From Clostridia bacterium BRH_c25 (GTDB lineage: Bacteria > Bacillota_A > Clostridia > Lutisporales > Lutisporaceae), in assembly GCA_001515955.1 (NCBI GenBank), contig LOES01000056.1, positions 1-17,940 on the forward strand: a stretch of DNA of 17,940 nucleotides, in the 5' to 3' direction. The position numbers and the translations under genes are program-made. Below the pieces are notes generated by a model. That model was not told where the DNA came from, ran no database searches, and was given only the letters and a program-made list of their open reading frames with translations. Within the stretch, counting starts at the first letter, position 1. Each line of letters begins with the position of its first letter. Of the stretch, positions 1-7,728 are shown one piece after another.

Positions 1-548
1 CCGTTGCTATCATGAATTGACTGCAGTGAATTATTGCACAGTCCCACTCCGTGGGAATTAAAGCCCTCCCGTATCAGCTGTCCGGCCTCTGTCAGGCCGA
101 TTATCCGTGTACCGTCAGGTTCCTGTATATGCAATATTACTATATTATCAATAATACCGGCGCGATAATCCCAGTTTTTTACCAGAAGGGTCTTTCCTCC
201 TTCGGCAGCCTCCGGCAGAATTGCACAGGTTGTACATTCATTATCACTGGGGAACTTGGTAATCTCATAACGGCAGTTCAGTACCATAAACTCTTCTATT
301 TCCACTCCGGCACCAGCCGCAATTCCCTTTGCCTCCATCAGCAGCTCAGGCATTGTTTCCTCAATTAATGGAATATATGACATTGCGTACTCTTTTATCT
401 GTTCCCAACTTCTATTTCCGGTCATGGCAAAAAGTTTCCTGTAGTCCTTAATACCTGCTCTGATTTTATCCTTTGCCTGTTCTCCATACTGTAAACCTCT
501 TTCAAAAGGGTTCCCGGCATTTACCTTGATTAACTGGAAAGTCCTCAT
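1..548 (-). CDS. C45-family acyltransferase/amidohydrolase, copy 1 (partial, 3' end outside window)
   Basis: This minus-strand reading frame is open from ATG at 548 to the window edge (182 codons) with a GAAAGGAG ribosome-binding site upstream. The product begins MRTFQLIKV and is clearly paralogous to the next gene upstream (716-1765), with about two thirds of the first 60 residues identical. The family is the C45 (isopenicillin-N acyltransferase-like) N-terminal-nucleophile group, which cleaves itself before a cysteine and then hydrolyses or transfers linear amides. The predicted nucleophile is Cys105 in NECTTCAIL, close to the position of Cys103 in Penicillium acyltransferase. NWDYRAGIIDN and GFNSHGVGLC follow as in the sister copy. 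There is no signal peptide, so it should be cytoplasmic. It is the last visible gene of the peptide-transporter operon. Family is secure; substrate is unknown. Confidence 0.85.
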   Translation of the reverse strand, partial: MRTFQLIKVNAGNPFERGLQYGEQAKDKIRAGIKDYRKLFAMTGNRSWEQIKEYAMSYIPLIEETMPELLMEAKGIAAGAGVEIEEFMVLNCRYEITKFPSDNECTTCAILPEAAEGGKTLLVKNWDYRAGIIDNIVILHIQEPDGTRIIGLTEAGQLIREGFNSHGVGLCNNSLQSIHDSN

Positions 549-715
549 GTGTTTTTCTCCTTTCATGCACTCAGACCGATATCAAACAACTTATTCTGTT
601 AAAAATACAGCCTCCCTTTTAATATAAGCACTGCTACATTTGAGAAAACTTGTCTGAAAAATTGGTCGTTCCTTATATAATTTAAGGTATAATTTTGACG
701 ATTTGCAGTCTTTAT

Positions 716-1765
716 TTACAATTCATATGCAATAAATTCTCCCTCACAGGGCGGACCGGCGCATACATAAGCAATACCGCCGTTAAAATCATAGATAACA
801 CCCGCTACCGTGATATCCCTGATCCCCAGTGGTATGCTGACATTGGACGGATGCCGGCATATTGCCTTTGGATAATTCTCATGGTCGCACAGGCATTTTT
901 TAATATGGGCAATATCTATTGACCCTTGCTTTTCTCTCAATAGCTGTTCAAGCCGCTCACCCCTTGGGCTGGTCTCTAAAGCATGGATTTCCGGCCGGAT
1001 CACAAAATGATTTGCATGGGTGACTGTTCCGTCAACAGGCATGAGAAAGTCAGTCCCCCCCGGATACGTTTCAAGATTTACCGCCTTACCTTCTGATGAT
1101 GCCAGCATAAAATTACAGGACACTGAACGCTTTGCATCAATTATTAATTTCCTTGCTTCCTCAAAGCTTCGGCAAGATAAGACCTTGCGTCTGAGAAAGG
1201 TAACCGGTATACCTCTTCCCCTGCTGTCATAAATTGATTGCAGATTGTTGGCACATAAGCCTATTCCATGATTGTTGAAACCATTTCTTATTACCTGGCC
1301 CGCCTCGGCAAGCCCAAATATACGTGTTCCATCCTGTTCTTCTATATGGATCACTACTATATTGTCTATAATCCCTGCACGATAATCCCAATTCTGCCCT
1401 ATGTAAGTACCGCCATCCTTGCCGGCTTCCGGCAGTACTGCGAAGGATGTACATTCATTAGGATGCGGAAACTTTGTTATCTCATAGCGGCAATTCAACA
1501 CCATAACCTCGTCAAGCCCAACTTCTGCACCCGCTGATATTCCTTTTACCTCTTCCACTATTTCGGGAAATACCTCCTCAATGACAGGAATATAGCTCAG
1601 AGCATAGCTCTTTATATCCACCCAGCTCATATTGCTTGTATCTGAAAACAGTTTACGGTAACCCTCTATTCCGGCTCTGATTTTCTCACGTGCCTGCTCC
1701 CCGTATTCTACTCCTCTTTCATAATGTGATATAGCTTTAACCTTTATTAATTGAAAAGTCCTCAT
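716..1765 (-). CDS. C45-family autoproteolytic acyltransferase/amidohydrolase, copy 2
   Basis: A 349-residue protein whose start is set at ATG 1765. A GGAAGGGGG ribosome-binding site precedes this codon, and the sister gene starts with the same MRTFQLIKV. The frame stays open upstream to 1915, but that extension would overlap the neighbouring ATPase gene and has no sister counterpart. Cys105 in PNECTSFAVL is the predicted autocatalytic nucleophile; NWDYRAGIIDN (about 125-135) and NNHGIGLCANN (about 163-173) are conserved with copy 1. Family members hydrolyse or transfer acyl groups on linear amides such as penicillins and N-acyl amino acids. It lies 124 bases downstream of the transporter ATPase on the same strand, so a role in processing the imported substrate is plausible but inferred. 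No export signal is seen. Confidence 0.88.
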   Translation of the reverse strand: MRTFQLIKVKAISHYERGVEYGEQAREKIRAGIEGYRKLFSDTSNMSWVDIKSYALSYIPVIEEVFPEIVEEVKGISAGAEVGLDEVMVLNCRYEITKFPHPNECTSFAVLPEAGKDGGTYIGQNWDYRAGIIDNIVVIHIEEQDGTRIFGLAEAGQVIRNGFNNHGIGLCANNLQSIYDSRGRGIPVTFLRRKVLSCRSFEEARKLIIDAKRSVSCNFMLASSEGKAVNLETYPGGTDFLMPVDGTVTHANHFVIRPEIHALETSPRGERLEQLLREKQGSIDIAHIKKCLCDHENYPKAICRHPSNVSIPLGIRDITVAGVIYDFNGGIAYVCAGPPCEGEFIAYEL

Positions 1766-1783
1766 GTTTTTCCCCCTTCCCTT

Positions 1784-1806
1784 CAGGATTACAATTGTAT
1801 ATCCTG
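1784..1806. promoter_or_regulatory. Imperfect palindrome in the leader of the C45 copy 2 gene
   Basis: CAGGAT and ATCCTG arms flank the 10-base palindrome TACAATTGTA, with one extra base on one side. It ends 18 bases upstream of the start codon at 1765. It could be an operator or an mRNA hairpin close to the ribosome-binding site. No promoter hexamers were recognised with confidence nearby, so its role is open. Confidence 0.35.
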
Positions 1807-1889
1807 TCTGATATATATGCGTGAATATGAGCATGATTAATAAGCCCTTGGCCTTCCGGCCCGGCGTAAACAACAGATCGGATTTTACT

Positions 1890-2840
1890 CTACTTGTATA
1901 GCGAACAGGAGACAAAATGACCAGGTGTTATTTCCTTCAGGTTGAGATCTGGCTGCATGCAGTCTTTATCTGCCTTAGGGCAACGAGGAGCAAAGCGGCA
2001 GCCGGGTTTTGGATTTATCGGACTGCTTACCTCTCCTTTTATAATGTTCAACTGCTTTCTGTTCTTGAGGCTTGGAATCGGAATCGCATCAAGAAGCGCC
2101 CTGGTGTAAGGATGAAGCGGATTTTCAAAAAGCTCGTCGGTGGATGCCATCTCAACACATTGCCCCAGATACATAACGGCAATGTTGTCACTTATATGCT
2201 TAACAACACTGAGATCATGAGTAATAAACATATATGTCAGACCCATGCTGTCCTGAAGGTCCATCATAAGATTCAATATCTGCGCCTGTATAGAAACATC
2301 AAGTGCGGAAACCGGTTCGTCACAGACAATAAACTTGGGGTTCAATGCGAGTGCTCGTGCAATCCCTATACGCTGCCTGCGCCCGCCGTCAAGCTCATGA
2401 GGGTAGGTATTTACGTAACGCTCGGCCAAACCTACAATTTCCATCAATTCAAATACACGCATGATGATATCATCCTTATTTTTGATCGTTTTAAAGACCT
2501 TAATAGGCTCAGCTATAATTTCACTGACTGTCATACGCGGGTTAAGCGAAGCAAAAGGATCCTGAAAAATAATCTGCATCTGTTTGCGCATTTCTTTTAT
2601 TTGTCTATTTTTGTAAGATAGGACATTTTGCCCTTCAAAAATTATTTCACCTCCGGTGGGTTCCAGAAGCCTGAGGATAACCCTTCCCAGAGTAGATTTG
2701 CCACAGCCCGACTCACCGACAATTCCAAGGGTTTCTCCTTTATTAACGCTTATATTGACATCATCTACGGCATGGAGCAGCCCTTTTTTTGTATCAAAAT
2801 ATTTTTTAAGGTTTTTTGTTTGAATTAGAGGCACATCCAT
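1890..2840 (-). CDS. Peptide-type ABC transporter ATPase, OppF/DppF family
   Basis: A 316-residue nucleotide-binding subunit that would power oligopeptide, dipeptide or nickel-type import together with the OppD-like partner (2874-3860). Walker A is GESGCGKST (42-50), the Q-loop is [11 protein letters not shown], Walker B is FIVCDEP (170-176) and the H-loop is FITHDLSVV. The signature reads LDGGRRQR (150-157) instead of LSGGQ, a variant I recall from other clostridial members. The C-terminal region has HPYTRALL and a cysteine-rich end ([10 protein letters not shown]...DC...SC) typical of the oligo_HPY extension. I chose ATG 2840 because GGGAGG lies just upstream; an ATG at 2855 is in frame but sits on that site. 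The preceding gene ends 33 bases upstream. Substrate class is not certain. Confidence 0.92.
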   Translation of the reverse strand: MDVPLIQTKNLKKYFDTKKGLLHAVDDVNISVNKGETLGIVGESGCGKSTLGRVILRLLEPTGGEIIFEGQNVLSYKNRQIKEMRKQMQIIFQDPFASLNPRMTVSEIIAEPIKVFKTIKNKDDIIMRVFELMEIVGLAERYVNTYPHELDGGRRQRIGIARALALNPKFIVCDEPVSALDVSIQAQILNLMMDLQDSMGLTYMFITHDLSVVKHISDNIAVMYLGQCVEMASTDELFENPLHPYTRALLDAIPIPSLKNRKQLNIIKGEVSSPINPKPGCRFAPRCPKADKDCMQPDLNLKEITPGHFVSCSLYK

Positions 2841-2873
2841 TAATTTTCCTCCCATATACTACATATTTCTTCA

Positions 2874-3860
2874 TTACTCCAAGTTTTTCGCCTGAATGGT
2901 AAAGCGATGGCACTTTATTTGATGTGTATCCTTTATTACCATATCCGGAGAAGCTTTACTGCAAATTTCCATACAATGGGGACAGCGTTCTGCAAATCTG
3001 CAGCCCGGCGGCAGGGATGTAGGGTCTGGCATAAGACCCTCAATTGGATTGAGCCTGTCTGTTTTCTTAGTCATATCGGGAATTGATCCGAACAAACCTA
3101 CTGTATAAGGGTGATGTCGCCGGCCTTCAAAAATATCCTCAACTGTACCGTATTCTATGACTTCTCCTGCGTACATGACAGCAACCGAATCACAAATTTG
3201 AGCTACTACACCCAGATCATGAGTGATCAATATCATGGAGGTGTTCAGTCTTTCCTTCAGTTCACTCATCAGCTTCAGCACTTGTGCCTGAATCGTGACA
3301 TCAAGAGCGGTTGTCGGTTCATCTGCAAGCAAGAGCTTGGGATTACAGGCAAGTGCTATGGCAATGATTATTCTTTGCTTCATTCCGCCGGAGAACTGAT
3401 GCGGATACTCGCCTTTGCGGTCGGCAGGTATGCCAACCATCTCCAGCATTTCACCAACTCTTGCTTCCAAATCATTTTTGCTGAGTTCGGGATAATGCAG
3501 CTTCAAAACCTCTGCAATCTGCTCGCCAACTGTATGTATAGGGTTAAGGCTGGTCATCGGATCCTGAAAAATCATTGAAATATCGTTTCCACGAAGTAAC
3601 CGCATTTCTGCTTCGGAGAATTTAAGAAGATTTTTACCCTCGAAATTTATTTCACCACCCTTTACAAAGCCTACCCTGTCCGGTAAAAGTCCCATAATAC
3701 TTAATGCGGTTGTAGTTTTACCGGCACCGGTCTCACCGACCAGTCCCAAGGTTTTTCCCGTTTCAACGTTCAAATTGACACCGTTTAAGGCATATATTTC
3801 ATCGTCATCAGTCCGGTAAATTACGTGCAGGTCTTTTATTTCTATTAAATTTTCAGCCAT
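2874..3860 (-). CDS. Peptide-type ABC transporter ATPase, OppD/DppD family
   Basis: A 328-residue nucleotide-binding subunit, the usual length for OppD. Walker A is GETGAGKTT (42-50), the Q-loop is IFQDPMTSLNP (about 98-108), the signature is FSGGMKQR (156-163) and Walker B is LLLADEP (176-182), followed by ITHDLGVV. The C-terminal oligo_HPY extension with HHPYTVGLF and cysteines in PGCRFAERCPHCMEIC is present. GGAGGAG stands a few bases before ATG 3860. It lies 26 bases downstream of the DppC-like permease and 33 bases upstream of the OppF-like partner, so the two ATPases should form the heterodimer of the importer on the inner face of the membrane. Confidence 0.94.
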   Translation of the reverse strand: MAENLIEIKDLHVIYRTDDDEIYALNGVNLNVETGKTLGLVGETGAGKTTTALSIMGLLPDRVGFVKGGEINFEGKNLLKFSEAEMRLLRGNDISMIFQDPMTSLNPIHTVGEQIAEVLKLHYPELSKNDLEARVGEMLEMVGIPADRKGEYPHQFSGGMKQRIIIAIALACNPKLLLADEPTTALDVTIQAQVLKLMSELKERLNTSMILITHDLGVVAQICDSVAVMYAGEVIEYGTVEDIFEGRRHHPYTVGLFGSIPDMTKKTDRLNPIEGLMPDPTSLPPGCRFAERCPHCMEICSKASPDMVIKDTHQIKCHRFTIQAKNLE

Positions 3861-3886
3861 ATTTCTCTCCTCCTAACTGCTGGGAA

Positions 3887-4804
3887 TTAGTTCTTCAATC
3901 TTGGATCCAACGCATCTCTCAGGCCGTCACCAACCAATGTGAGCGACATAACCGTCATCACTATCGCTATACCCGGAGCAACAGCCAGATATGGATAATA
4001 CCTGAGCTGGCTTTTCGCCTCTGATAGCATTGAGCCCCATTCGGGAGTCGGCTCTGAAATGCCGAGTCCTATAAAACTGAGAGAAGAAATAGTAATAATC
4101 GACCTGGCTACAGTTTGGGTTACCTGTACAAGAATAGGACCCATGGCATTTGGAAGTATGTGCCGGAATATAATTCTTACGTCACCGGTGCCGCAAGCTT
4201 TGGCAGCTTCTATATATTCCTGTCCTATTACACTTAAAACAGATGAGCGTACAATTCTTGACATCCTGGGAATCTGTGAAATCCCCATCGCAAGAATCAG
4301 ATTGAATATACTGGAGCCTAAAGCCGCAACCAGGGTAATTGCCATTAATATATTCGGTATTGCAAGAAATACATCCATGATACGCATCAGTATATTATCG
4401 ACTTTGCCGCCGTAGTATGCAGCACAGGAACCTATGATCGCACCGGCAGTTAATGATACGACGATGGTCGCCATACCGACAAACATGGATATTCTGCCGC
4501 CGTAAACAACACGCGCAAAAACATCACGTCCGAATTGATCGGTACCGAGAAGATGTTCTGCGGAAGGGGGTTTGAACCGGACGGACAATTGCTGTGCAAT
4601 TGCCTGGTTCTCATAATCAAGGTATAAATCGGCACCCAAAACAACTGTTATCATAAGTAAGAATACGATCAGGCCAAACATACCCAGGCGGTTTTTCTTG
4701 AAACGCATCCATACGGCTTTAAACTGGCTTTTCTTTTTAAACTGATGGATTTTTACGGAAACATTGCTTTTTTCACCCGGAGCGTTTACTTTAGCGTTTG
4801 TCAT
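3887..4804 (-). CDS. Peptide-type ABC transporter permease, OppC/DppC family
   Basis: A 305-residue inner-membrane subunit. An N-terminal cytoplasmic segment of about 40 residues is followed by a first membrane span near LGMFGLIVFLLMITVVLGA, then GTDQFGRDVFARVVYGGR, which is characteristic of the DppC family. Four to five further spans follow. The cytoplasmic coupling (EAA) loop reads EAAKACGTGDVRIIFRHILPNAMGP, which contacts the ATPases. The start codon overlaps the stop of the upstream permease as ATGA (4801-4804), indicating translational coupling, with AAGGTGA as ribosome-binding site inside that gene. Confidence 0.94.
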   Translation of the reverse strand: MTNAKVNAPGEKSNVSVKIHQFKKKSQFKAVWMRFKKNRLGMFGLIVFLLMITVVLGADLYLDYENQAIAQQLSVRFKPPSAEHLLGTDQFGRDVFARVVYGGRISMFVGMATIVVSLTAGAIIGSCAAYYGGKVDNILMRIMDVFLAIPNILMAITLVAALGSSIFNLILAMGISQIPRMSRIVRSSVLSVIGQEYIEAAKACGTGDVRIIFRHILPNAMGPILVQVTQTVARSIITISSLSFIGLGISEPTPEWGSMLSEAKSQLRYYPYLAVAPGIAIVMTVMSLTLVGDGLRDALDPRLKN

Positions 4805-5754
4805 GATGTCACCTTCTTTGCTTTTATCGTCGTATATTGTGACTTAAGTCTTGGGTCAATATAGGTATAGAAAATATCGACAATGAGGTTTATAATACTC
4901 GCAATGATGGCTGCAAACAAGACAGCGGCGACTACCATAGGGGTATCCTTTGCCCTTATGGAGTTGACCATAAGCTGTCCCAGGCCCGGTATGGCAAAAA
5001 CCTGCTCAATAACAATGGCGCCTCCCAGTGAAATGCCAAAGTTAACACCTATGATAGTAACGACCGGCAGCAGGGCATTCCTCAGGGCATGTCCAAAAAC
5101 TACCTTTCTCTCCGGTGCGCCCTTTGCCCTTGCAGTCCTGATATAATCCTGGCGTATGACTTCAAGCATCGTTGAGCGGGTCATACGTATAAGTGAGGCC
5201 AAAGTACTTGAAGAGGTCGCAATAGCGGGTAGAATATAATGCTTCCAGGTATCTATTCCCAGGGAAGGAAGCAGACGAAGCTTGAGGGAAAACAAAAGGA
5301 TAAGCATCATGGCAAACCAGAATGACGGCATTGAAGTCAATAGCAGTGAAGTGCCCAAAGCAATATTATCCGTCTTTGTATACTGTTTTACCGCCGACAG
5401 AACACCTATGGGCAATCCGAAAAAAATTGCTATCAGCTCACTTGACACCGCAAGCTTGAGGGTATATGGAAGACGGGTTGCAATTTCCTGAAGAACAGGA
5501 ATGTTTGTCCTGTACGATTTGCCGAAATCACCCTTTACCGCATCTAAAACATACCGAAGGTAACGGATGAAGAATGGGTCGTTGAGGCCCATTTGCTCCC
5601 TGAGAGCAGCATATTGTTCCGGCTTCGCACCCTCGCCGAGTATCATAATTGCTGGGTCACCCGGAGTTAAATTCATGATTGAGAATATAATGAAGGAGAC
5701 TCCCAGTATAACCGGGATAATCAGAAAAAGTCTTTTGATAATGTATTTAACCAT
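4801..5754 (-). CDS. Peptide-type ABC transporter permease, OppB/DppB family
   Basis: A 317-residue membrane subunit of normal DppB length. The N-terminus MVKYIIKRLFLIIPVILGVSF is the typical first span, followed by FSIMNLTPGDPA. The coupling loop TARAKGAPERKVVFGHALRNALLPV is well conserved, and the C-terminus contains YIDPRLK. AAAGGAG precedes ATG 5754. It is separated from the upstream binding-protein gene by 62 bases that hold a perfect stem-loop, and it overlaps the next permease by four bases. It forms the translocation pore with the OppC-like subunit. Confidence 0.94.
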   Translation of the reverse strand: MVKYIIKRLFLIIPVILGVSFIIFSIMNLTPGDPAIMILGEGAKPEQYAALREQMGLNDPFFIRYLRYVLDAVKGDFGKSYRTNIPVLQEIATRLPYTLKLAVSSELIAIFFGLPIGVLSAVKQYTKTDNIALGTSLLLTSMPSFWFAMMLILLFSLKLRLLPSLGIDTWKHYILPAIATSSSTLASLIRMTRSTMLEVIRQDYIRTARAKGAPERKVVFGHALRNALLPVVTIIGVNFGISLGGAIVIEQVFAIPGLGQLMVNSIRAKDTPMVVAAVLFAAIIASIINLIVDIFYTYIDPRLKSQYTTIKAKKVTS

Positions 5755-5775
5755 TTTTACTCCTTTCCAGCAAGA

Positions 5776-5803
5776 TTGCAGAGGAGTCTTAGCTCCTCTG
5801 CAA
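5776..5803. repeat. Perfect 11-bp stem-loop between binding-protein and permease genes
   Basis: Arms TTGCAGAGGAG and CTCCTCTGCAA pair fully around the loop TCTTAG. In the minus-strand transcript the hairpin lies 13 bases after the binding-protein stop and just before the ribosome-binding site of the permease. No T-run follows, so it is not a canonical terminator. It could protect the 3' end of a processed binding-protein mRNA or cause partial termination, giving more binding protein than membrane subunits. Confidence 0.7.
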
Positions 5804-5816
5804 ACATATCAGATAA

Positions 5817-7412
5817 TTATTGTTCAAAATACATTTTACCGACCGCATACCTATATACCGGATGAGCGTAGAAATTTTTCAGCTTTGCATTGTAGAACAT
5901 GTTAACGGTATCTGTGTATATGGGGATAAGCGGCACATCCTCTTTAAGGATCTCATAAATCTGTCTGTAAAGCTCAACCCTTTTATCACGGTCGGAAGCC
6001 TTTCTTGCTTCCTCAATCAGTGAATCTACTTCAGGATTTGAGTAACCTGAGTAATTATTGCCGCCCCCAAGCATTGAGCTGTGGAACCTTCTGGTAAGTA
6101 CACTGTCTGCGTCACGAACAGTGGCATTGATCATACGAAGACTGGCTGCGAATTTTCTCTTGTTGCCGACATCCTCAAGATATGCGGCACGTTCCATTTT
6201 ATCAAAGGTCACATTAATGCCTATTTTTCTCAATTGGTCCTGAGCAACCTGGGCAGGTTTCATATATGTATCCGAGCCCTGCATGCTGAATACAACATCG
6301 AAGCCATTCGGATATCCTGCTTCTGCCAATAAAGCCTTTGCCTTGTCAAGATCTTGCTCATACCACTTAAAATCGTCAATATAACCGAAAACCGATGTAG
6401 GAGCCAGGCAATCTGCAACATTAGCGTAGCCTTCGGCCCCTCCGATTACGATATCGTCACGGTTAAGCGCATAGGCTACGGCTTGGCGGATTCTTTTATC
6501 GGTAAAAATACCGTCGGTGACATTGAATGTAATGTGATGAAGGCCAACGCCGGGACATTCAACATATGCAATATTCTTGGTGTTCTTTAAATGGTCATAG
6601 TCACTGGGTGCAACAATATAATAAACATCAAGAGTCCCGTCTTCAAGGGCAATAGCACCGGAAGCCGCATCCGGCACAAGCTTGAATGAAAGATTTTTAA
6701 TATGGGCCGGACCATCATAATAATCGTCGAACCTCTCAAGAACCAGAGCATCACCGCTCCTCCATTCTACAATCTTATAGGCACCGGTACCGCACGGATT
6801 TCTTGCAAAATCCACACTGGCAGCTTCTGCTTCCTCAACAGCTCTCTTACTTACAATACCATAGGTCATATTGGTCATAACATCAAGTATCGGACCATAG
6901 GGATATTTGAGAACACATTTTACAGTCATGTCATCTACTTTTTCAAAGTGATCGATAGCTTCGCTTATACCGCTTGAAAAACTGGATTCCAGTGATCTTT
7001 GAAGCGAGAAATATACGTCGTCGGCAGTCATGGTATCACCGTTATGGAATTTTACGTCCTTTCTGAGATGGAATGTAACCTGGGTATTGTCGTCGCTAAA
7101 CTCCCAACTCTCGGCAAGACCCGGGACAAGCTTGGTATAATCCGCCGGATCTTCCTTAATAAGCGCATCATAGATCTGATACATCATCATGTGGGTAACC
7201 GTATCCTTGCTGGTAGAGGGATCAAGTGAAGACGGTTCGGCGTTAACACCCCACAGCAAAGAATCCTTGGCGCTTGCGGTTTCTCCCGGGGCACCGGAAG
7301 CGGCGGCCGACGCCGGTTCGGAACCTCCTGAAGGTGTTCCATTGGTGCAGCCTGTAAGGGCTAACGACAATGCTATCATAATGACCAGTACAAAACTAAT
7401 ATTGCGTTTCAT
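5817..7412 (-). CDS. Family 5 extracellular solute-binding lipoprotein (peptide-type)
   Basis: A 531-residue lipoprotein that captures the substrate outside the membrane for the OppBCDF-type importer encoded downstream. The N-terminus MKRNISFVLVIMIALSLALTGC is a lipoprotein signal with Cys22 as the lipidation site, followed by a Gly/Ser/Ala-rich linker. The body shows family hallmarks: SSLDPSTSKDT, the segment FHNGDTMTADDVYFSL (roughly residues 120-140), NPCGTGAYK, and RQAVAYALNRDDIV. Start ATG 7412 is chosen because GGAGGAGG precedes it and the signal peptide begins there; an in-frame extension to 7496 lacks these features. It is first in its operon and divergent from the LysR-type gene. The ligand cannot be read from sequence; peptide, opine-like or N-acylated compounds are all possible. 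Confidence 0.93.
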   Translation of the reverse strand: MKRNISFVLVIMIALSLALTGCTNGTPSGGSEPASAAASGAPGETASAKDSLLWGVNAEPSSLDPSTSKDTVTHMMMYQIYDALIKEDPADYTKLVPGLAESWEFSDDNTQVTFHLRKDVKFHNGDTMTADDVYFSLQRSLESSFSSGISEAIDHFEKVDDMTVKCVLKYPYGPILDVMTNMTYGIVSKRAVEEAEAASVDFARNPCGTGAYKIVEWRSGDALVLERFDDYYDGPAHIKNLSFKLVPDAASGAIALEDGTLDVYYIVAPSDYDHLKNTKNIAYVECPGVGLHHITFNVTDGIFTDKRIRQAVAYALNRDDIVIGGAEGYANVADCLAPTSVFGYIDDFKWYEQDLDKAKALLAEAGYPNGFDVVFSMQGSDTYMKPAQVAQDQLRKIGINVTFDKMERAAYLEDVGNKRKFAASLRMINATVRDADSVLTRRFHSSMLGGGNNYSGYSNPEVDSLIEEARKASDRDKRVELYRQIYEILKEDVPLIPIYTDTVNMFYNAKLKNFYAHPVYRYAVGKMYFEQ

Positions 7413-7470
7413 GTTTCCTCCTCCTCTTTTATATGTTTTAGGCCTAAAAAACCAGATATTAATAAAAAAG

Positions 7471-7489
7471 TTTATACAGACTGCATAAA
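7471..7489. promoter_or_regulatory. Dyad site 1 (possible LysR-type operator)
   Basis: TTTATACA and TGCATAAA are 7/8 complementary inverted arms around the spacer GAC. The site overlaps the tentative promoter of the binding-protein operon. The same octamer recurs at 7527 and 7586. Assignment to the adjacent LysR-type regulator is inferred from position. Confidence 0.4.
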
Positions 7490-7526
7490 GTTTCAAAATC
7501 CGCTACTAATTATTACATGTCCTTGA

Positions 7527-7536
7527 TTTATGCACT
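7527..7536. promoter_or_regulatory. Half-site TTTATGCACT
   Basis: An exact copy of the ten bases at 7586-7595, 59 bases away in the same orientation, but without a recognisable inverted partner. If transcription of the binding-protein operon starts near 7464, it lies at about -67, where LysR-type recognition sites are often found. Confidence 0.3.
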
Positions 7537-7585
7537 GTAATCCTTTAATATATATAATAATACTGAATAGATCACAGTTCTGAGC

Positions 7586-7606
7586 TTTATGCACTATTTG
7601 TATAAA
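7586..7606. promoter_or_regulatory. Dyad site 3 (LysR-type box)
   Basis: TTTATGCA, five bases, then TGTATAAA: inverted arms matching 7 of 8. Inside it reads ATGC-N7-GTAT, one base off the ATAC-N7-GTAT form of the LysR-family T-N11-A box. Its location between the divergent genes fits autoregulation plus control of the transporter operon. Binding is inferred only. Confidence 0.42.
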
Positions 7607-7728
7607 CCTTATTCAAATTTATTAATTATAATTATATTAGTTATTGTGTAAAATGTTAAATACCTATAAGTAATAGCCCGTATAAGCATTTGATATGGAA
7701 AATTGCGCCAGTTAAGAAGGTGAATTAT

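Larger units (their letters stand above)
7413..7728. promoter_or_regulatory. Divergent regulatory region between binding-protein operon and lysR-type gene
   Basis: A 316-base AT-rich gap with no gene, containing repeated TTTATRCA elements described separately. A possible minus-strand promoter is TTTTGA (complement of 7493-7498), 16 bases, TATAAA (complement of 7471-7476), which would start transcription near 7464. On the plus strand a TATAAT lies at 7627-7632, but no convincing -35 was found at the right distance. The promoter calls are tentative. Confidence 0.4.

Noticed and set aside
669..692. CCTTA...TAAGG inverted repeat between the two C45 genes, considered as a terminator
   Set aside because: The stem is only five base pairs and AT-rich, with no T-run in the transcript direction.
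1766..1915. N-terminal extension of the C45 copy 2 frame
   Set aside because: The paralogue starts at the equivalent MRTFQL codon, a strong ribosome-binding site precedes 1765, and the extension would overlap the ATPase gene.
2376..2391. LDGGRRQR instead of LSGGQ in the OppF-type ATPase, considered as a sign of inactivation
   Set aside because: Walker A, Walker B and the H-loop are intact, and I recall the same variant from other clostridial OppF proteins; it is not a defect.
1917..2621. 234-codon open frame on the plus strand
   Set aside because: It is antisense to the OppF-type ATPase, whose motifs are all intact. The plus-strand product has no recognisable domain and no ribosome-binding site.
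3111..3578. 155-codon open frame on the plus strand
   Set aside because: It lies fully antisense to the OppD-type ATPase gene and its product shows no domain, consistent with a codon-bias shadow.
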